From Bacteroidota bacterium (GTDB taxonomy: Bacteria > Bacteroidota > Bacteroidia > UKL13-3), in the NCBI GenBank assembly GCA_947477885.1, contig CANJUD010000001.1, forward strand, positions 44,632-108,631: DNA of 64,000 nt. Direction: 5' to 3'. Shown in pieces: positions 7,946 to 16,384 of this stretch; positions within the stretch are counted from its first letter, which is position 1; each line of letters starts with the position of its first letter. The position numbers and the translations under genes were made by a program. Below the pieces are notes generated by a model. The model made no database searches and had not been told where the DNA came from. It worked only from the letters and a program-made list of their open reading frames with translations.

Positions 7946-10072
7946 ATGAAGAACTATATTATACTATCATTAATTTTTATTTGCTGTCAATCAGCATCAG
8001 CACAAAAAAAAATGTTTAAATATCCCATTACCCAAAAACAAAATCAGGTTGATGATTATCATGGAACAAAAGTGGAAGATCCATACAGGTGGCTCGAATA
8101 CGACACTGCTGCCATTACTGGAGAATGGGTGAAAAATCAAAATATTTGCACAAGAAACTATATAGATAAAATTCCGTACAGAAATGATATTAGAAAAAAA
8201 ATAGAAACTTTAAATGATTATCCCAAATATTCTTCACCAATAAAAGCTGGCGATAATTATTTATATTATAAAAATAATGGACTGCAAAACCAAAGTGTGA
8301 TATATATACAACAGACCTTATATGGTGAACCTTCGGTACTGATTGACCCTAATACATATTCCAAAGAAGGCACCACGGCAATAGGCCTTGCAGGTATTTC
8401 AAATGATAATAAATATGCAGCCTTCACCATACAAAAGGCAGGCAGTGATTGGCAAGAAATTATAGTATATGATTTAACTACAAAAAAGCAAACGAACGAT
8501 AAATTAGAATGGGTAAAATTTAGTGGGGCATCGTGGTACAAAGGCGGATTTTTTTACAGTAGATATGATGCACCTATAGCAGGCCATGAGTTTTCGTCAA
8601 CAAACCAAAACCATAAGGTTTATTATCATACTTTGGGAAGCACACAAGACAAAGACCAATTAATATATACTGACCCCGCAAACCCCTTGCGTTACTTCGG
8701 TGCAGAGGTAACGGAAGATGAAAAGTTTATGTTTATTTCTATTTCTGAAGGAACCTATGGCACTGAACTATTATATAAAAATTTGGCACGCGATGACAAA
8801 GAATTTAAGCTATTGTTCAAAGGATTTAAAAGTGAATATAGTATTGTGGATCATATTAAAGGCAATTTTTTAGTAATATCAAATGAAGGCACACCTAACA
8901 AGCATTTGGTTTTGGTGGATCCAAATAATCCACAAAAAGAAAACTGGAAGATTATAGTTCCTGAGCAAAAAGAATTATTGCAAAGTGCAAGTTATGTGGG
9001 CGGAAAAATAATAGTAAGCTATTTGAAAAACTGCATAACAAAAGTATATCAATATACGCCAGGGGGAAAAATGGAAAAGGAAATTGTATTGCCTGGAAAT
9101 GGTGGTGCATCAGGTTTTGGTGGTCATCGCAACGATGATTTTGTGTTCTATACATATACTTCTTTTAACTACCCCCCCGTTATTTTTAAATATGATATTA
9201 CTACCGGAAAATCTACAAATTTCAGAGAATTGAGTTTGCAATTCGAACCAGAAGATTATATTATAGACCAGATATTTTACCCAAGTAAAGATGGAACAAA
9301 AATCCCAATGTTCATTGTATATAAAAAGGGAATGAAATTAGAGGGTAAAAATCCTACTTTATTATATGGATATGGTGGGTTTGATATTAGCCTCACACCT
9401 TCGTTCAGTGCTTCACGTATTGCATTTTTAAATATGGGAGGTGTATATGCAATGGCCAATTTGCGTGGTGGTGGTGAGTATGGAGAAGAATGGCATAAAG
9501 CAGGAATGCTTGACAAAAAGCAAAATGTATTTGACGATTTTTTTGCCGCTGCTGAATACTTAATCAAGAATAAATATACTTCGTCAAACTATCTGGCTAT
9601 TCAAGGTGGGTCGAATGGTGGGTTATTGGTAGGTGCATGTATGACCCAAAGGCCCAACTTATTTAAAGTAGCGTTCCCTGCTGTGGGTGTTTTGGATATG
9701 TTGCGTTACCACAAATTCACCGTAGGTTGGGGTTGGGCCGTTGAATATGGCAGTAGCGATAAAAAAGAACAGTTTGATGTATTATATAAATATTCTCCTT
9801 TACATAATTTGAAGAAAAACACAGAATATCCCGCAACCTTAGTTACTACAGGCGATCATGATGATAGAGTGGTGCCGGCACACTCATTTAAATACATTGC
9901 TACGCTGCAAGAAATGCAAAAATATAAAAGCAAAAACCCTGTGATGATACGCATTGAAACCAATGCTGGCCACGGAGCAGGAAAACCTATTAGCAAGCAA
10001 TTGGATGAGGTTGCAGACATCTATGCTTTCATGTTTTGGAATATGGGAATTAAAACAATCAACTTAAATTAA
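7946..10072 (+). CDS. Prolyl oligopeptidase family serine peptidase (S9A)
   Basis: The 708-residue protein starts with a signal peptide (LSLIFICCQSASAQ), so it acts in the periplasm or outside the cell. An N-terminal seven-bladed propeller region (about 70-430) opens with the family hallmark KVEDPYRWLE. The C-terminal alpha/beta hydrolase domain carries nucleophile S556 in GGSNGG, the Asp in GDHDDRVVP (D639 or D640) and H676 in NAGHGAG. The length fits the S9A family. It cleaves after proline in short peptides. It follows lpxA by 25 bases but is functionally unrelated to it. Confidence 0.95.
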   Translation: MKNYIILSLIFICCQSASAQKKMFKYPITQKQNQVDDYHGTKVEDPYRWLEYDTAAITGEWVKNQNICTRNYIDKIPYRNDIRKKIETLNDYPKYSSPIKAGDNYLYYKNNGLQNQSVIYIQQTLYGEPSVLIDPNTYSKEGTTAIGLAGISNDNKYAAFTIQKAGSDWQEIIVYDLTTKKQTNDKLEWVKFSGASWYKGGFFYSRYDAPIAGHEFSSTNQNHKVYYHTLGSTQDKDQLIYTDPANPLRYFGAEVTEDEKFMFISISEGTYGTELLYKNLARDDKEFKLLFKGFKSEYSIVDHIKGNFLVISNEGTPNKHLVLVDPNNPQKENWKIIVPEQKELLQSASYVGGKIIVSYLKNCITKVYQYTPGGKMEKEIVLPGNGGASGFGGHRNDDFVFYTYTSFNYPPVIFKYDITTGKSTNFRELSLQFEPEDYIIDQIFYPSKDGTKIPMFIVYKKGMKLEGKNPTLLYGYGGFDISLTPSFSASRIAFLNMGGVYAMANLRGGGEYGEEWHKAGMLDKKQNVFDDFFAAAEYLIKNKYTSSNYLAIQGGSNGGLLVGACMTQRPNLFKVAFPAVGVLDMLRYHKFTVGWGWAVEYGSSDKKEQFDVLYKYSPLHNLKKNTEYPATLVTTGDHDDRVVPAHSFKYIATLQEMQKYKSKNPVMIRIETNAGHGAGKPISKQLDEVADIYAFMFWNMGIKTINLN

Positions 10073-10085
10073 AATATTTATATAT

Positions 10086-10472
10086 ATGATGAGAAACAGA
10101 ATAATTCTTGCAGTTTTTTTACTAACTACTATAATACTTTCCTGCAAAAAAACACCAACCGAAGCTCTTAAATCAACGCTTGTTGGTACTTGGAATATAG
10201 ATAAATGTACTTATGTAAATATGTCGACCACTGCTACAGTAAATAATTACGGCACGTATACTTTTAATAAAGATGGATCGGGCAATTATATATATTCAAC
10301 CAATCCGAGTGTTATAAATAATTTTACATGGACCAATACTGATACTACTATTACCACCTTAAGAAACAACCAAAGTTCCATCATCAAAATAGTATTAAAT
10401 GAAAGTACAAAACAACAGTGGAGTACCTCAGCCAATAATATTCATTATGATTATATTTTAACTAAAAAATAA
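10086..10472 (+). CDS. Lipocalin-like lipoprotein
   Basis: The 128-residue product has a lipoprotein signal with a lipobox at TIILSC, so Cys20 would be acylated. The mature part begins with the LVGTWNIDKC-type motif common to lipocalin-like Bacteroidota proteins, followed by beta-strand-rich sequence with GTYTFNKDGSGNYIYS. These proteins form small eight-stranded barrels of unknown ligand. It starts 13 bases after the peptidase gene and is probably co-transcribed. Confidence 0.75.
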   Translation: MMRNRIILAVFLLTTIILSCKKTPTEALKSTLVGTWNIDKCTYVNMSTTATVNNYGTYTFNKDGSGNYIYSTNPSVINNFTWTNTDTTITTLRNNQSSIIKIVLNESTKQQWSTSANNIHYDYILTKK

Positions 10473-10501
10473 ATATATAATAATCCTTAAATTCCTCAAC
10501 C

Positions 10502-11098
10502 ATGCTCAATATAAAAAAACATTTTGAAGAAGCAGCTAGTATATTATATACATTTAATGCTGATGATTCCAACTTTGCAAGTTTAGAAAAAGCGGGGCAA
10601 TTGATGATAGATGCAATAAACAAAGGCAATAAAATAATAAGCTGTGGTAACGGAGGTAGTATGTGCGATGCCATGCATTTTGCTGAGGAACTTACTGGCC
10701 GTTACCGTAATGACCGCAAGGCCATCGCTGCGATATCCATTAGCGACCCCAGCCATATAAGTTGTGTAGCGAATGATTATGGTTACGAATATATATTTTC
10801 TCGTTATATAGAAGCGGTAGGTAACCAAGGCGATGTATTGTTGGCAATCTCAACATCGGGCAATTCAAAAAATATTTTAAAAGCTATAGAAGCAGCCAAA
10901 AATAAAAACATCTATATAGTAGGATTAACAGGAAAGGATGGTGGACAAATGGCCAATCTTTGTGACGTGGAAATACGTGCCCCCCACAGCCCTTATGCTG
11001 ATAGAGCACAAGAAATCCATATTAAGTGTATCCATTCCCTAATAGATTATATTGAAAGAGGAACTAGTAATCAGTTAACAGTAGACAGTGGTCAGTAG
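10502..11098 (+). CDS. gmhA: Phosphoheptose isomerase GmhA-like SIS protein
   Basis: GmhA converts sedoheptulose 7-phosphate to D-glycero-heptose 7-phosphate for the LPS inner core. The SIS fold shows the phosphate-binding segments [28 protein letters not shown] and the closing [15 protein letters not shown] helix. The related replication factor DiaA has a similar fold, but the [11 protein letters not shown] segment favours GmhA. The last 12 residues (about [11 protein letters not shown]) are encoded by the neighbouring heptamer repeat E2. The repeat has therefore replaced or extended the natural C-terminus. The family normally ends near the preceding IERG. Confidence 0.88.
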   Translation: MLNIKKHFEEAASILYTFNADDSNFASLEKAGQLMIDAINKGNKIISCGNGGSMCDAMHFAEELTGRYRNDRKAIAAISISDPSHISCVANDYGYEYIFSRYIEAVGNQGDVLLAISTSGNSKNILKAIEAAKNKNIYIVGLTGKDGGQMANLCDVEIRAPHSPYADRAQEIHIKCIHSLIDYIERGTSNQLTVDSGQ

Positions 11099-11221
11099 CT
11101 GACGCCGCATGGCACTGACTACTGATTACTGATTACTGACTACTGACTACTGATTACTGACCACTGATTACTGACCACTGATTACTAACCACTGATTACT
11201 GACCACTGATTACTAACCACT
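11066..11221. repeat. Inverted heptamer element E2 (15-unit array)
   Basis: A left arm of four reverse-oriented heptamers (AATCAGT to GGTCAGT, 11070-11096) meets the core AGCTGACGCC (11097-11106). A short loop follows, then 15 direct heptamers of the form ACTGAYY or ACTAACC from 11114 to 11218. The array is in register over its whole length. It is the longest copy of the family and overlaps the end of gmhA. Confidence 0.9.
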
Positions 11222-11351
11222 AAAATAAAAAATAGAGTTATTCAATCTTTGCATTATTTTTGTATCCTCATAACGTTATGACCCGTAATCTTAAAACCAA
11301 GTGTAGCATGTAAACGGGTCGCATGCGAAACTTGAAAAACAAAAAAACGAA

Positions 11352-11543
11352 ATGAAAAAATTAATGTTAATCGCTGCCCTTGCTGGCGGAATGGCATTTG
11401 CCCATGCCGATGACGGTAAAAAAGGCAAAAAAGCTTGTACTACACAATCAGGTGGAAAATCTTGCTGCAAAGACAAGAAAGCTTGCTGCAAAGGCAAAAA
11501 AGCCAATGCATCAACAACAACTCCTGCTACACCCAAAAACTAA
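11352..11543 (+). CDS. Small secreted Cys/Lys-rich protein
   Basis: The 63-residue product begins with a signal peptide (MKKLMLIAALAGGMAFAHA). The mature part of about 44 residues contains five cysteines in KKACTT, KSCCKDKKACCKGKK and many lysines. Such short CC-KDKK-CC proteins occur in Bacteroidota and could bind metal or sit on the cell surface, but no function is established. The family resembles the longer Cys-rich protein at 43288. A clear stem-loop terminator follows at 11566, which supports it being a real transcription unit. Confidence 0.65.
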   Translation: MKKLMLIAALAGGMAFAHADDGKKGKKACTTQSGGKSCCKDKKACCKGKKANASTTTPATPKN

Positions 11544-11565
11544 TTTAAGTTTTTGAGAAAATTCT

Positions 11566-11604
11566 AAAAAAGCCCGTTTGCACAAGCATTCGGGCTTTTC
11601 TTTT
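11566..11604 (+). terminator. Rho-independent terminator after the Cys/Lys-rich gene
   Basis: The arms AAAAAGCCCG (11566-11575) and CGGGCTTTTC (11591-11600) pair around a 15-base loop and are followed by TTTT. The A-rich left flank makes it usable on both strands. Confidence 0.85.
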
Positions 11605-11656
11605 AAATTGAAAATCAGCGATTAAATTTATTTTTTTTAGGCGAGTGTATTTTTTA

Positions 11657-11664
11657 TACTTTTG
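11657..11664 (+). promoter_or_regulatory. -7 promoter element for the TraB/GumN gene
   Basis: TACTTTTG matches TAnnTTTG exactly and lies 43 bases before the ATG at 11707. A T-rich run rather than a clear TTG sits at the -33 distance. Confidence 0.5.
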
Positions 11665-11706
11665 CCTCATTATAAAAGCAACTATTTTATCATATAGTAA
11701 CCATTC

Positions 11707-14700
11707 ATGTCCCAAAAATATTCAACCAATAGCTATCGTTATCTAGCTTGTTTCCTATTTATTATTGTTGGTTTTTATGCTTCAGCTCAGGGCAATAAAA
11801 AATATCAGGGATTATTGTGGGAGATAAGCGGTAACGGTCTTAAGAAGCCCAGCTATGTGTATGGCACCATGCATGTGAGTAGTAAAGTTGCCTTTCATTT
11901 AGATGATTCTTTCTTTATGGCCATAGAAAATGTAGATGCCGTCGCCCTAGAAATAAATGCCGATAGCTTTATGGCTGATCTCATGCGCAGCGAAAGAATG
12001 GAAGGCCGCGGAGGATATGGAAAAATAGGAACAGTTGGATCAGAAGATTTTTTATTGTATGATAAAAAGAGTGAACTTTTACATAAAGCGTTGTCCTTAG
12101 ATCAAAACGTAGTGAACTTCTTGATGTACCGCAGCAGTGGCTATCGCGATAATTTTGAAGAGGATACTTATCTAGATTTATATATATATAAAACAGCTAA
12201 AAAACTTAAGAAAATCCACTTAGGGGTTGAAAACTGGGAAGAGAGCGAACGCTTGATGAACGAAGCCGCCAAAGCCCGCAGCGACGAACCCTATGACCCT
12301 AAACGTAGCCGTGCGGCAAATAAAATGGACATGGACAAAGAACTTGTTGATGCCTATCGCAAAGGCGATCTGGACATGCTCGATTCTATTAACCACATTG
12401 AAGACCCCGAAAGCTATTTAGAAAAAGCCATCTATTACCGCAACCGCAATATGGTAACTGCAATGGATTCTATGTATAAATTAGGAAAATCATTGTTCGC
12501 GGCTGTTGGTGCAGCACATTTACCAGGCAAAAAAGGCGTTCTCGAATATTTGCGTGATCGCGGATATACTGTGAGAGCAGTGAAGCACGTTGAAAAAAAT
12601 AGCAAACGCAGAGACCAATTGGACAAGCTCCATCACCCACTTAACTTTATACCCCAGACCGCTACCGATGGTTTTTTTAAAGTGGAAGTTCCCGGCAGAT
12701 TATATGAAACAGGGATGAGGGGGAAAATGCAACTTTATCTGTGTACTAATTTGGTAAACGGGGTGTATTTTGATATTTCACGTGTGAAGTTATTTGCTCC
12801 GTTTATTGGCAATAGCCAAGATTTTGTGATGAAACAAATAGATAGTTTGTTGTTTGAAAATATTCCAGGAAAAATCATTGAAATGAAAACTATCAAGAAA
12901 AATGGATACCCTGGTTATGATATATTAAATCAAACAAAAAAAGGCGATTTTCAACGTTATAATATTATAGTAACTCCACTTGAAGTGATGATATTTAAAA
13001 TGGCGGGACCTGATGAGTTTGTAAAGAACAAAGATGGTGATCGTTTTTTCAATTCTATTGAACTTAAAGAGGCACCCACTGCAACTTGGCAAACTTATAC
13101 ATCCAAAGAACACGGTTTTTCTGTAATGGTTCCACACACACCGCTTAACAATGAAACCAGCGATGAGTTTCGCTACACCACAGGCAGGCTCGATTATTTA
13201 GCAGTAGATAAAAGTACCGACAATGCCTATATGATATTGCAGCACAGTTATAGTAATTTAAGTTATTTGGAAGAAGACACTTTTGAACTAAACCAGATGA
13301 TGGACGGCTTCGCCCAAACAGAAAATGTAAAGGAGTTGAATCGTGAAATCATCAAACAAAAAGACCATTATGCTGTGAAATCAAAATTTACATTGAACGA
13401 TAGAAAAGTAGAAGCACTTGCAGTTTTAAAAGGATCTCGTTATTATATATTTGCCCAATCTATTCCCGAAGGAGGAAGTTTCGATAAAAGATTTATCGAG
13501 AGTATAGAATTTGTGAAACCCCAATTTAAGAAACTGGAAGAATATATTGATACTGGCTTGCATTTTACCGTTACAACACCTTTTAAACCTAAGAAACCAG
13601 CAGAGAATAGTTATTCGTATTATAATTCACATAGCAATAAGCAAGGCCCTCAAGAAAGTGAAACAAAAGTACAATTGTTCACCCCGCCCGAAAGTGAAGA
13701 AGCCATAAGGGTAGAGTATTATAGATATGGAAAATATAGCAGCGCAATAGATACAGGTTATTTTAGAAGATTGGTAATAAATAATTTGAACGATTCCGAT
13801 TTATATGTAGTTAAGAAAAGTGAAAAACACGAAAAAGATATACATACCTACGATGTGGTTTATGCAGATACAGCCACTGCGCGCCGACACAAATACAAGT
13901 TTGTGCTTAAGGGATCGGTATTATATACTTTGCAATGTATGACAGATAGCACAGAAGGTGAAAGCGAATTCGTGACCAACTTTTATAATACATTTAAACC
14001 CGCTGATACTACCATAGGTAGACCGCTGTTTGTGAGCAAAGCCGATACACTTATTAAAGATTTGTTTAGCATGGACAGTGCTACAAAATCGCAAGCGGTA
14101 GAATCAATAAAAGATGTATGGTTAACAGATAAAGCATATAAAATGTGGATGGGAGCAATTGATAGTTTTTATTTCACTAAAAATTATCTGGACCGCAAAG
14201 CAGATATGATAGAAGAACTTGGCTATGGGTGGAAAGGTCGCAAACGCGATACGATGGTATTGGATTATCTAAAAAAAGAATATATAAAAGTGGGAGATAC
14301 CACCACGTTGCAATTGGCTATCCTTCGCAGTATGACACGATTTATGACTCAGGAATCTTTCAAAACTATAAAAAATATATTATTGAGCGAAGCACCTATC
14401 CCATCGGGAAGTTATGAGTTGAAAGGTATATTTAATAATGCAGAAGATTCTTTCAAACTGGCACGTCTGTGGTTTCCTGATCTGGCTAAACTAAATACTA
14501 TTGAAGAATACAAGTCGGGTATATATGATTTAATGTCGTGGTTGGTGGATAGCAATTATTTAAAACCGTCAGACTACGCAGCTTATAAAGTACAAATATA
14601 TAACGATGCACGAATTACTCTGAAACGCTTACAGGCCAAGGAAGAAGGAGGTTCAACCAACAATTCGGAATATGATGATGATTTGGTAAACTATACTTAT

Positions 14701-15306
14701 TTGCTATTACCATTTTATAATGAACCGCAAATAAAAAAATTAATCGACAAACAATTCCAAAGCAAAAACAAAGAGTTTAGAATGCGTATTGTAATTGCAA
14801 TGATTAAAGCAAAAGTACCTGTTGCTGATAGTATTATTATGCAGATTGCAGAAGATGACCAGTTACGCTACAAACTATACCAACGTTTGTCGAGAATAAA
14901 GCGTTTAGATGTGTTCCCTGCAAAATATAAAACACAAGAAGCTATTGCCCGCTCTATCTTTATGAAAGAGGCAGTAAGTTCATATAGTTATAGTGGCAGC
15001 AGTGAGAACGAAGAAGATAAAAACAAAAAAGACAGTATTGTTTTATTGGATAAAAGGCTCACCACGTTTAAACATAAAACAGGGTATGTATACTATTATA
15101 AAGTACTAAAGAAAGACGATGAGCATAAAGAGTGGTATGTTGGTATCAGCGGCATGCAGCCCGAAGATACATCTAAGATTTCGCTCGATGAAAAACTGAC
15201 AAGTGGAAATACAGAATTGCTGGATGAATCGAAAAAACCTGAAGTTCAATTTGAAGAACTATTATATGAAATGAAACTAAAACGCCGCAGAGGCCGTGCA
15301 GATTAG
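11707..15306 (+). CDS. Very large TraB/GumN-domain secreted protein
   Basis: The 1,199-residue protein has a signal peptide (ending ASAQ near residue 28). Residues 30 to about 300 form a TraB/PrgY/GumN domain with the two family motifs: GTMH at 53-56 with the following Glu at 82 (ALEIN), and GAAHLPGKKGV near 268-278. This superfamily (EreA/ChaN-like) is thought to be hydrolytic. Residues 300-1199 are a long extension that I do not recognise, with repeated strands and YTSKEHGFSVMVP-like segments seen twice (also LHFTVTTPFKP), suggesting tandem related domains. The length is several times that of the domain alone. Confidence 0.8.
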   Translation: MSQKYSTNSYRYLACFLFIIVGFYASAQGNKKYQGLLWEISGNGLKKPSYVYGTMHVSSKVAFHLDDSFFMAIENVDAVALEINADSFMADLMRSERMEGRGGYGKIGTVGSEDFLLYDKKSELLHKALSLDQNVVNFLMYRSSGYRDNFEEDTYLDLYIYKTAKKLKKIHLGVENWEESERLMNEAAKARSDEPYDPKRSRAANKMDMDKELVDAYRKGDLDMLDSINHIEDPESYLEKAIYYRNRNMVTAMDSMYKLGKSLFAAVGAAHLPGKKGVLEYLRDRGYTVRAVKHVEKNSKRRDQLDKLHHPLNFIPQTATDGFFKVEVPGRLYETGMRGKMQLYLCTNLVNGVYFDISRVKLFAPFIGNSQDFVMKQIDSLLFENIPGKIIEMKTIKKNGYPGYDILNQTKKGDFQRYNIIVTPLEVMIFKMAGPDEFVKNKDGDRFFNSIELKEAPTATWQTYTSKEHGFSVMVPHTPLNNETSDEFRYTTGRLDYLAVDKSTDNAYMILQHSYSNLSYLEEDTFELNQMMDGFAQTENVKELNREIIKQKDHYAVKSKFTLNDRKVEALAVLKGSRYYIFAQSIPEGGSFDKRFIESIEFVKPQFKKLEEYIDTGLHFTVTTPFKPKKPAENSYSYYNSHSNKQGPQESETKVQLFTPPESEEAIRVEYYRYGKYSSAIDTGYFRRLVINNLNDSDLYVVKKSEKHEKDIHTYDVVYADTATARRHKYKFVLKGSVLYTLQCMTDSTEGESEFVTNFYNTFKPADTTIGRPLFVSKADTLIKDLFSMDSATKSQAVESIKDVWLTDKAYKMWMGAIDSFYFTKNYLDRKADMIEELGYGWKGRKRDTMVLDYLKKEYIKVGDTTTLQLAILRSMTRFMTQESFKTIKNILLSEAPIPSGSYELKGIFNNAEDSFKLARLWFPDLAKLNTIEEYKSGIYDLMSWLVDSNYLKPSDYAAYKVQIYNDARITLKRLQAKEEGGSTNNSEYDDDLVNYTYLLLPFYNEPQIKKLIDKQFQSKNKEFRMRIVIAMIKAKVPVADSIIMQIAEDDQLRYKLYQRLSRIKRLDVFPAKYKTQEAIARSIFMKEAVSSYSYSGSSENEEDKNKKDSIVLLDKRLTTFKHKTGYVYYYKVLKKDDEHKEWYVGISGMQPEDTSKISLDEKLTSGNTELLDESKKPEVQFEELLYEMKLKRRRGRAD

Positions 15307-15389
15307 GGTTATTAATATTATAGATAAATCGCATTTTTTTTATGTGTTAAATTGTTAATTATCTCAAACGTTCATTTTTTTTATCAAAT

Positions 15390-16280
15390 ATGTCAATTCA
15401 AAATCTCCCCAATGGTCAATATCTGCAGCGTCTTATTATGCTGTGTGGGTTGTTTTTCCTGGGATTGTTTATACTTACTTTTCTAGCCGCCGCTGCCGCA
15501 GTAAAGATATATGGCATCCCTTGCGAAATATATAATTTATTTGATTATATAAAGAAACATCCCAACGATGCCAGTACCATCAATGCACTTATTTTTACGC
15601 AGGTGATGAGTCAGATTATGGCTATGGCAATTCCTTTTTTGGTGGTAATGCAAATTACTTATCGCGAGCAAATGTATCATGAAACAGGGTTGCTAAAAAT
15701 GCCCAAAATAATAATTATAGTATTGGTGTTAATTTTGTTTGCAGCCACACTTTACCCCCAAGGCTATTTGGAATATTTTAACGGCCTATTATTTGAAGGC
15801 AATAAAGAACAATCTGGTTTTATCACAGCCATGATAAAAGCAGATAATAGCAACGAATTGCTTATCAATATTGGGTTTATGGCATTTCTTCCCGCCTTAT
15901 GCGAAGAGTTTTTCTTTAGGGGAGGCGTCTTTTTTCTCCTTAAAAAACTAACAGGTAAACTCTGGTTTCCTGCTATAGTTTCTTCCTTGTTTTTTGCCCT
16001 CACTCACGATCAGCCTAGCCAGATGATTGTTATATTTATCATGGGATTAATGCTGGCATTTGTATATGAACTTACTGGATCACTTTGGATGAGTATTTTA
16101 TTGCATTTTGCAAACAACTTGTTTTTTGTAGTTGCCGATTATTATAAAGTAGAATCTAATTTTAATTTTGAATCTTTATATAATATAGTAATAGCTATTT
16201 TTAGTTCATTAGTCGTTGCTGGAATATTTTGGTACTTGAAAAAACACAGACCAAAGGAAAACGAGGCAGCGTCAGCATAA
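15390..16280 (+). CDS. CPBP family intramembrane metalloprotease
   Basis: The 296-residue membrane protein has about eight hydrophobic segments. It carries the CPBP (CAAX/Abi) motifs: EExxxR as E172-E173-F-F-F-R177 (CEEFFFRGG), the FxxxH-type FALTHDQP near 205-212, and the final HFxNN as LLHFANNLFF near 240. These residues form the glutamic/metal active site inside the membrane. The family includes Rce1-like prenyl-protein proteases and bacteriocin immunity proteins, and the substrate here is unknown. The stop codon is the first TAA of heptamer element E4. Confidence 0.92.
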   Translation: MSIQNLPNGQYLQRLIMLCGLFFLGLFILTFLAAAAAVKIYGIPCEIYNLFDYIKKHPNDASTINALIFTQVMSQIMAMAIPFLVVMQITYREQMYHETGLLKMPKIIIIVLVLILFAATLYPQGYLEYFNGLLFEGNKEQSGFITAMIKADNSNELLINIGFMAFLPALCEEFFFRGGVFFLLKKLTGKLWFPAIVSSLFFALTHDQPSQMIVIFIMGLMLAFVYELTGSLWMSILLHFANNLFFVVADYYKVESNFNFESLYNIVIAIFSSLVVAGIFWYLKKHRPKENEAASA

Positions 16281-16306
16281 TTCGTAATTTGTAATTTGAA
16301 ATTCGC
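16268..16306. repeat. Heptamer element E4 (TAATTYG units)
   Basis: The core AGCGTCAGC (16268-16276) is the last coding sequence of the CPBP gene. It is followed one base later by TAATTCG, TAATTTG, TAATTTG and AAATTCG in 7-base register (16278-16305). There is no matching left arm. Confidence 0.6.
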
Positions 16307-16324
16307 AATAAAAAAAGATTCATA

Positions 16325-16332
16325 TATCTTTG
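16325..16332 (+). promoter_or_regulatory. -7 promoter element for the trimodular enzyme
   Basis: TATCTTTG matches TAnnTTTG. A near -33 box (TTC at 16302-16304, 20 bases upstream) is present. Transcription would start near 16339, which supports translation from the ATG at 16385 rather than the upstream TTG at 16346. Confidence 0.5.
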
Positions 16333-16384
16333 CTTTTAATCTTTTTTGAATTCAAATTGTCAGAAAGGTTTTAATATAATACAG

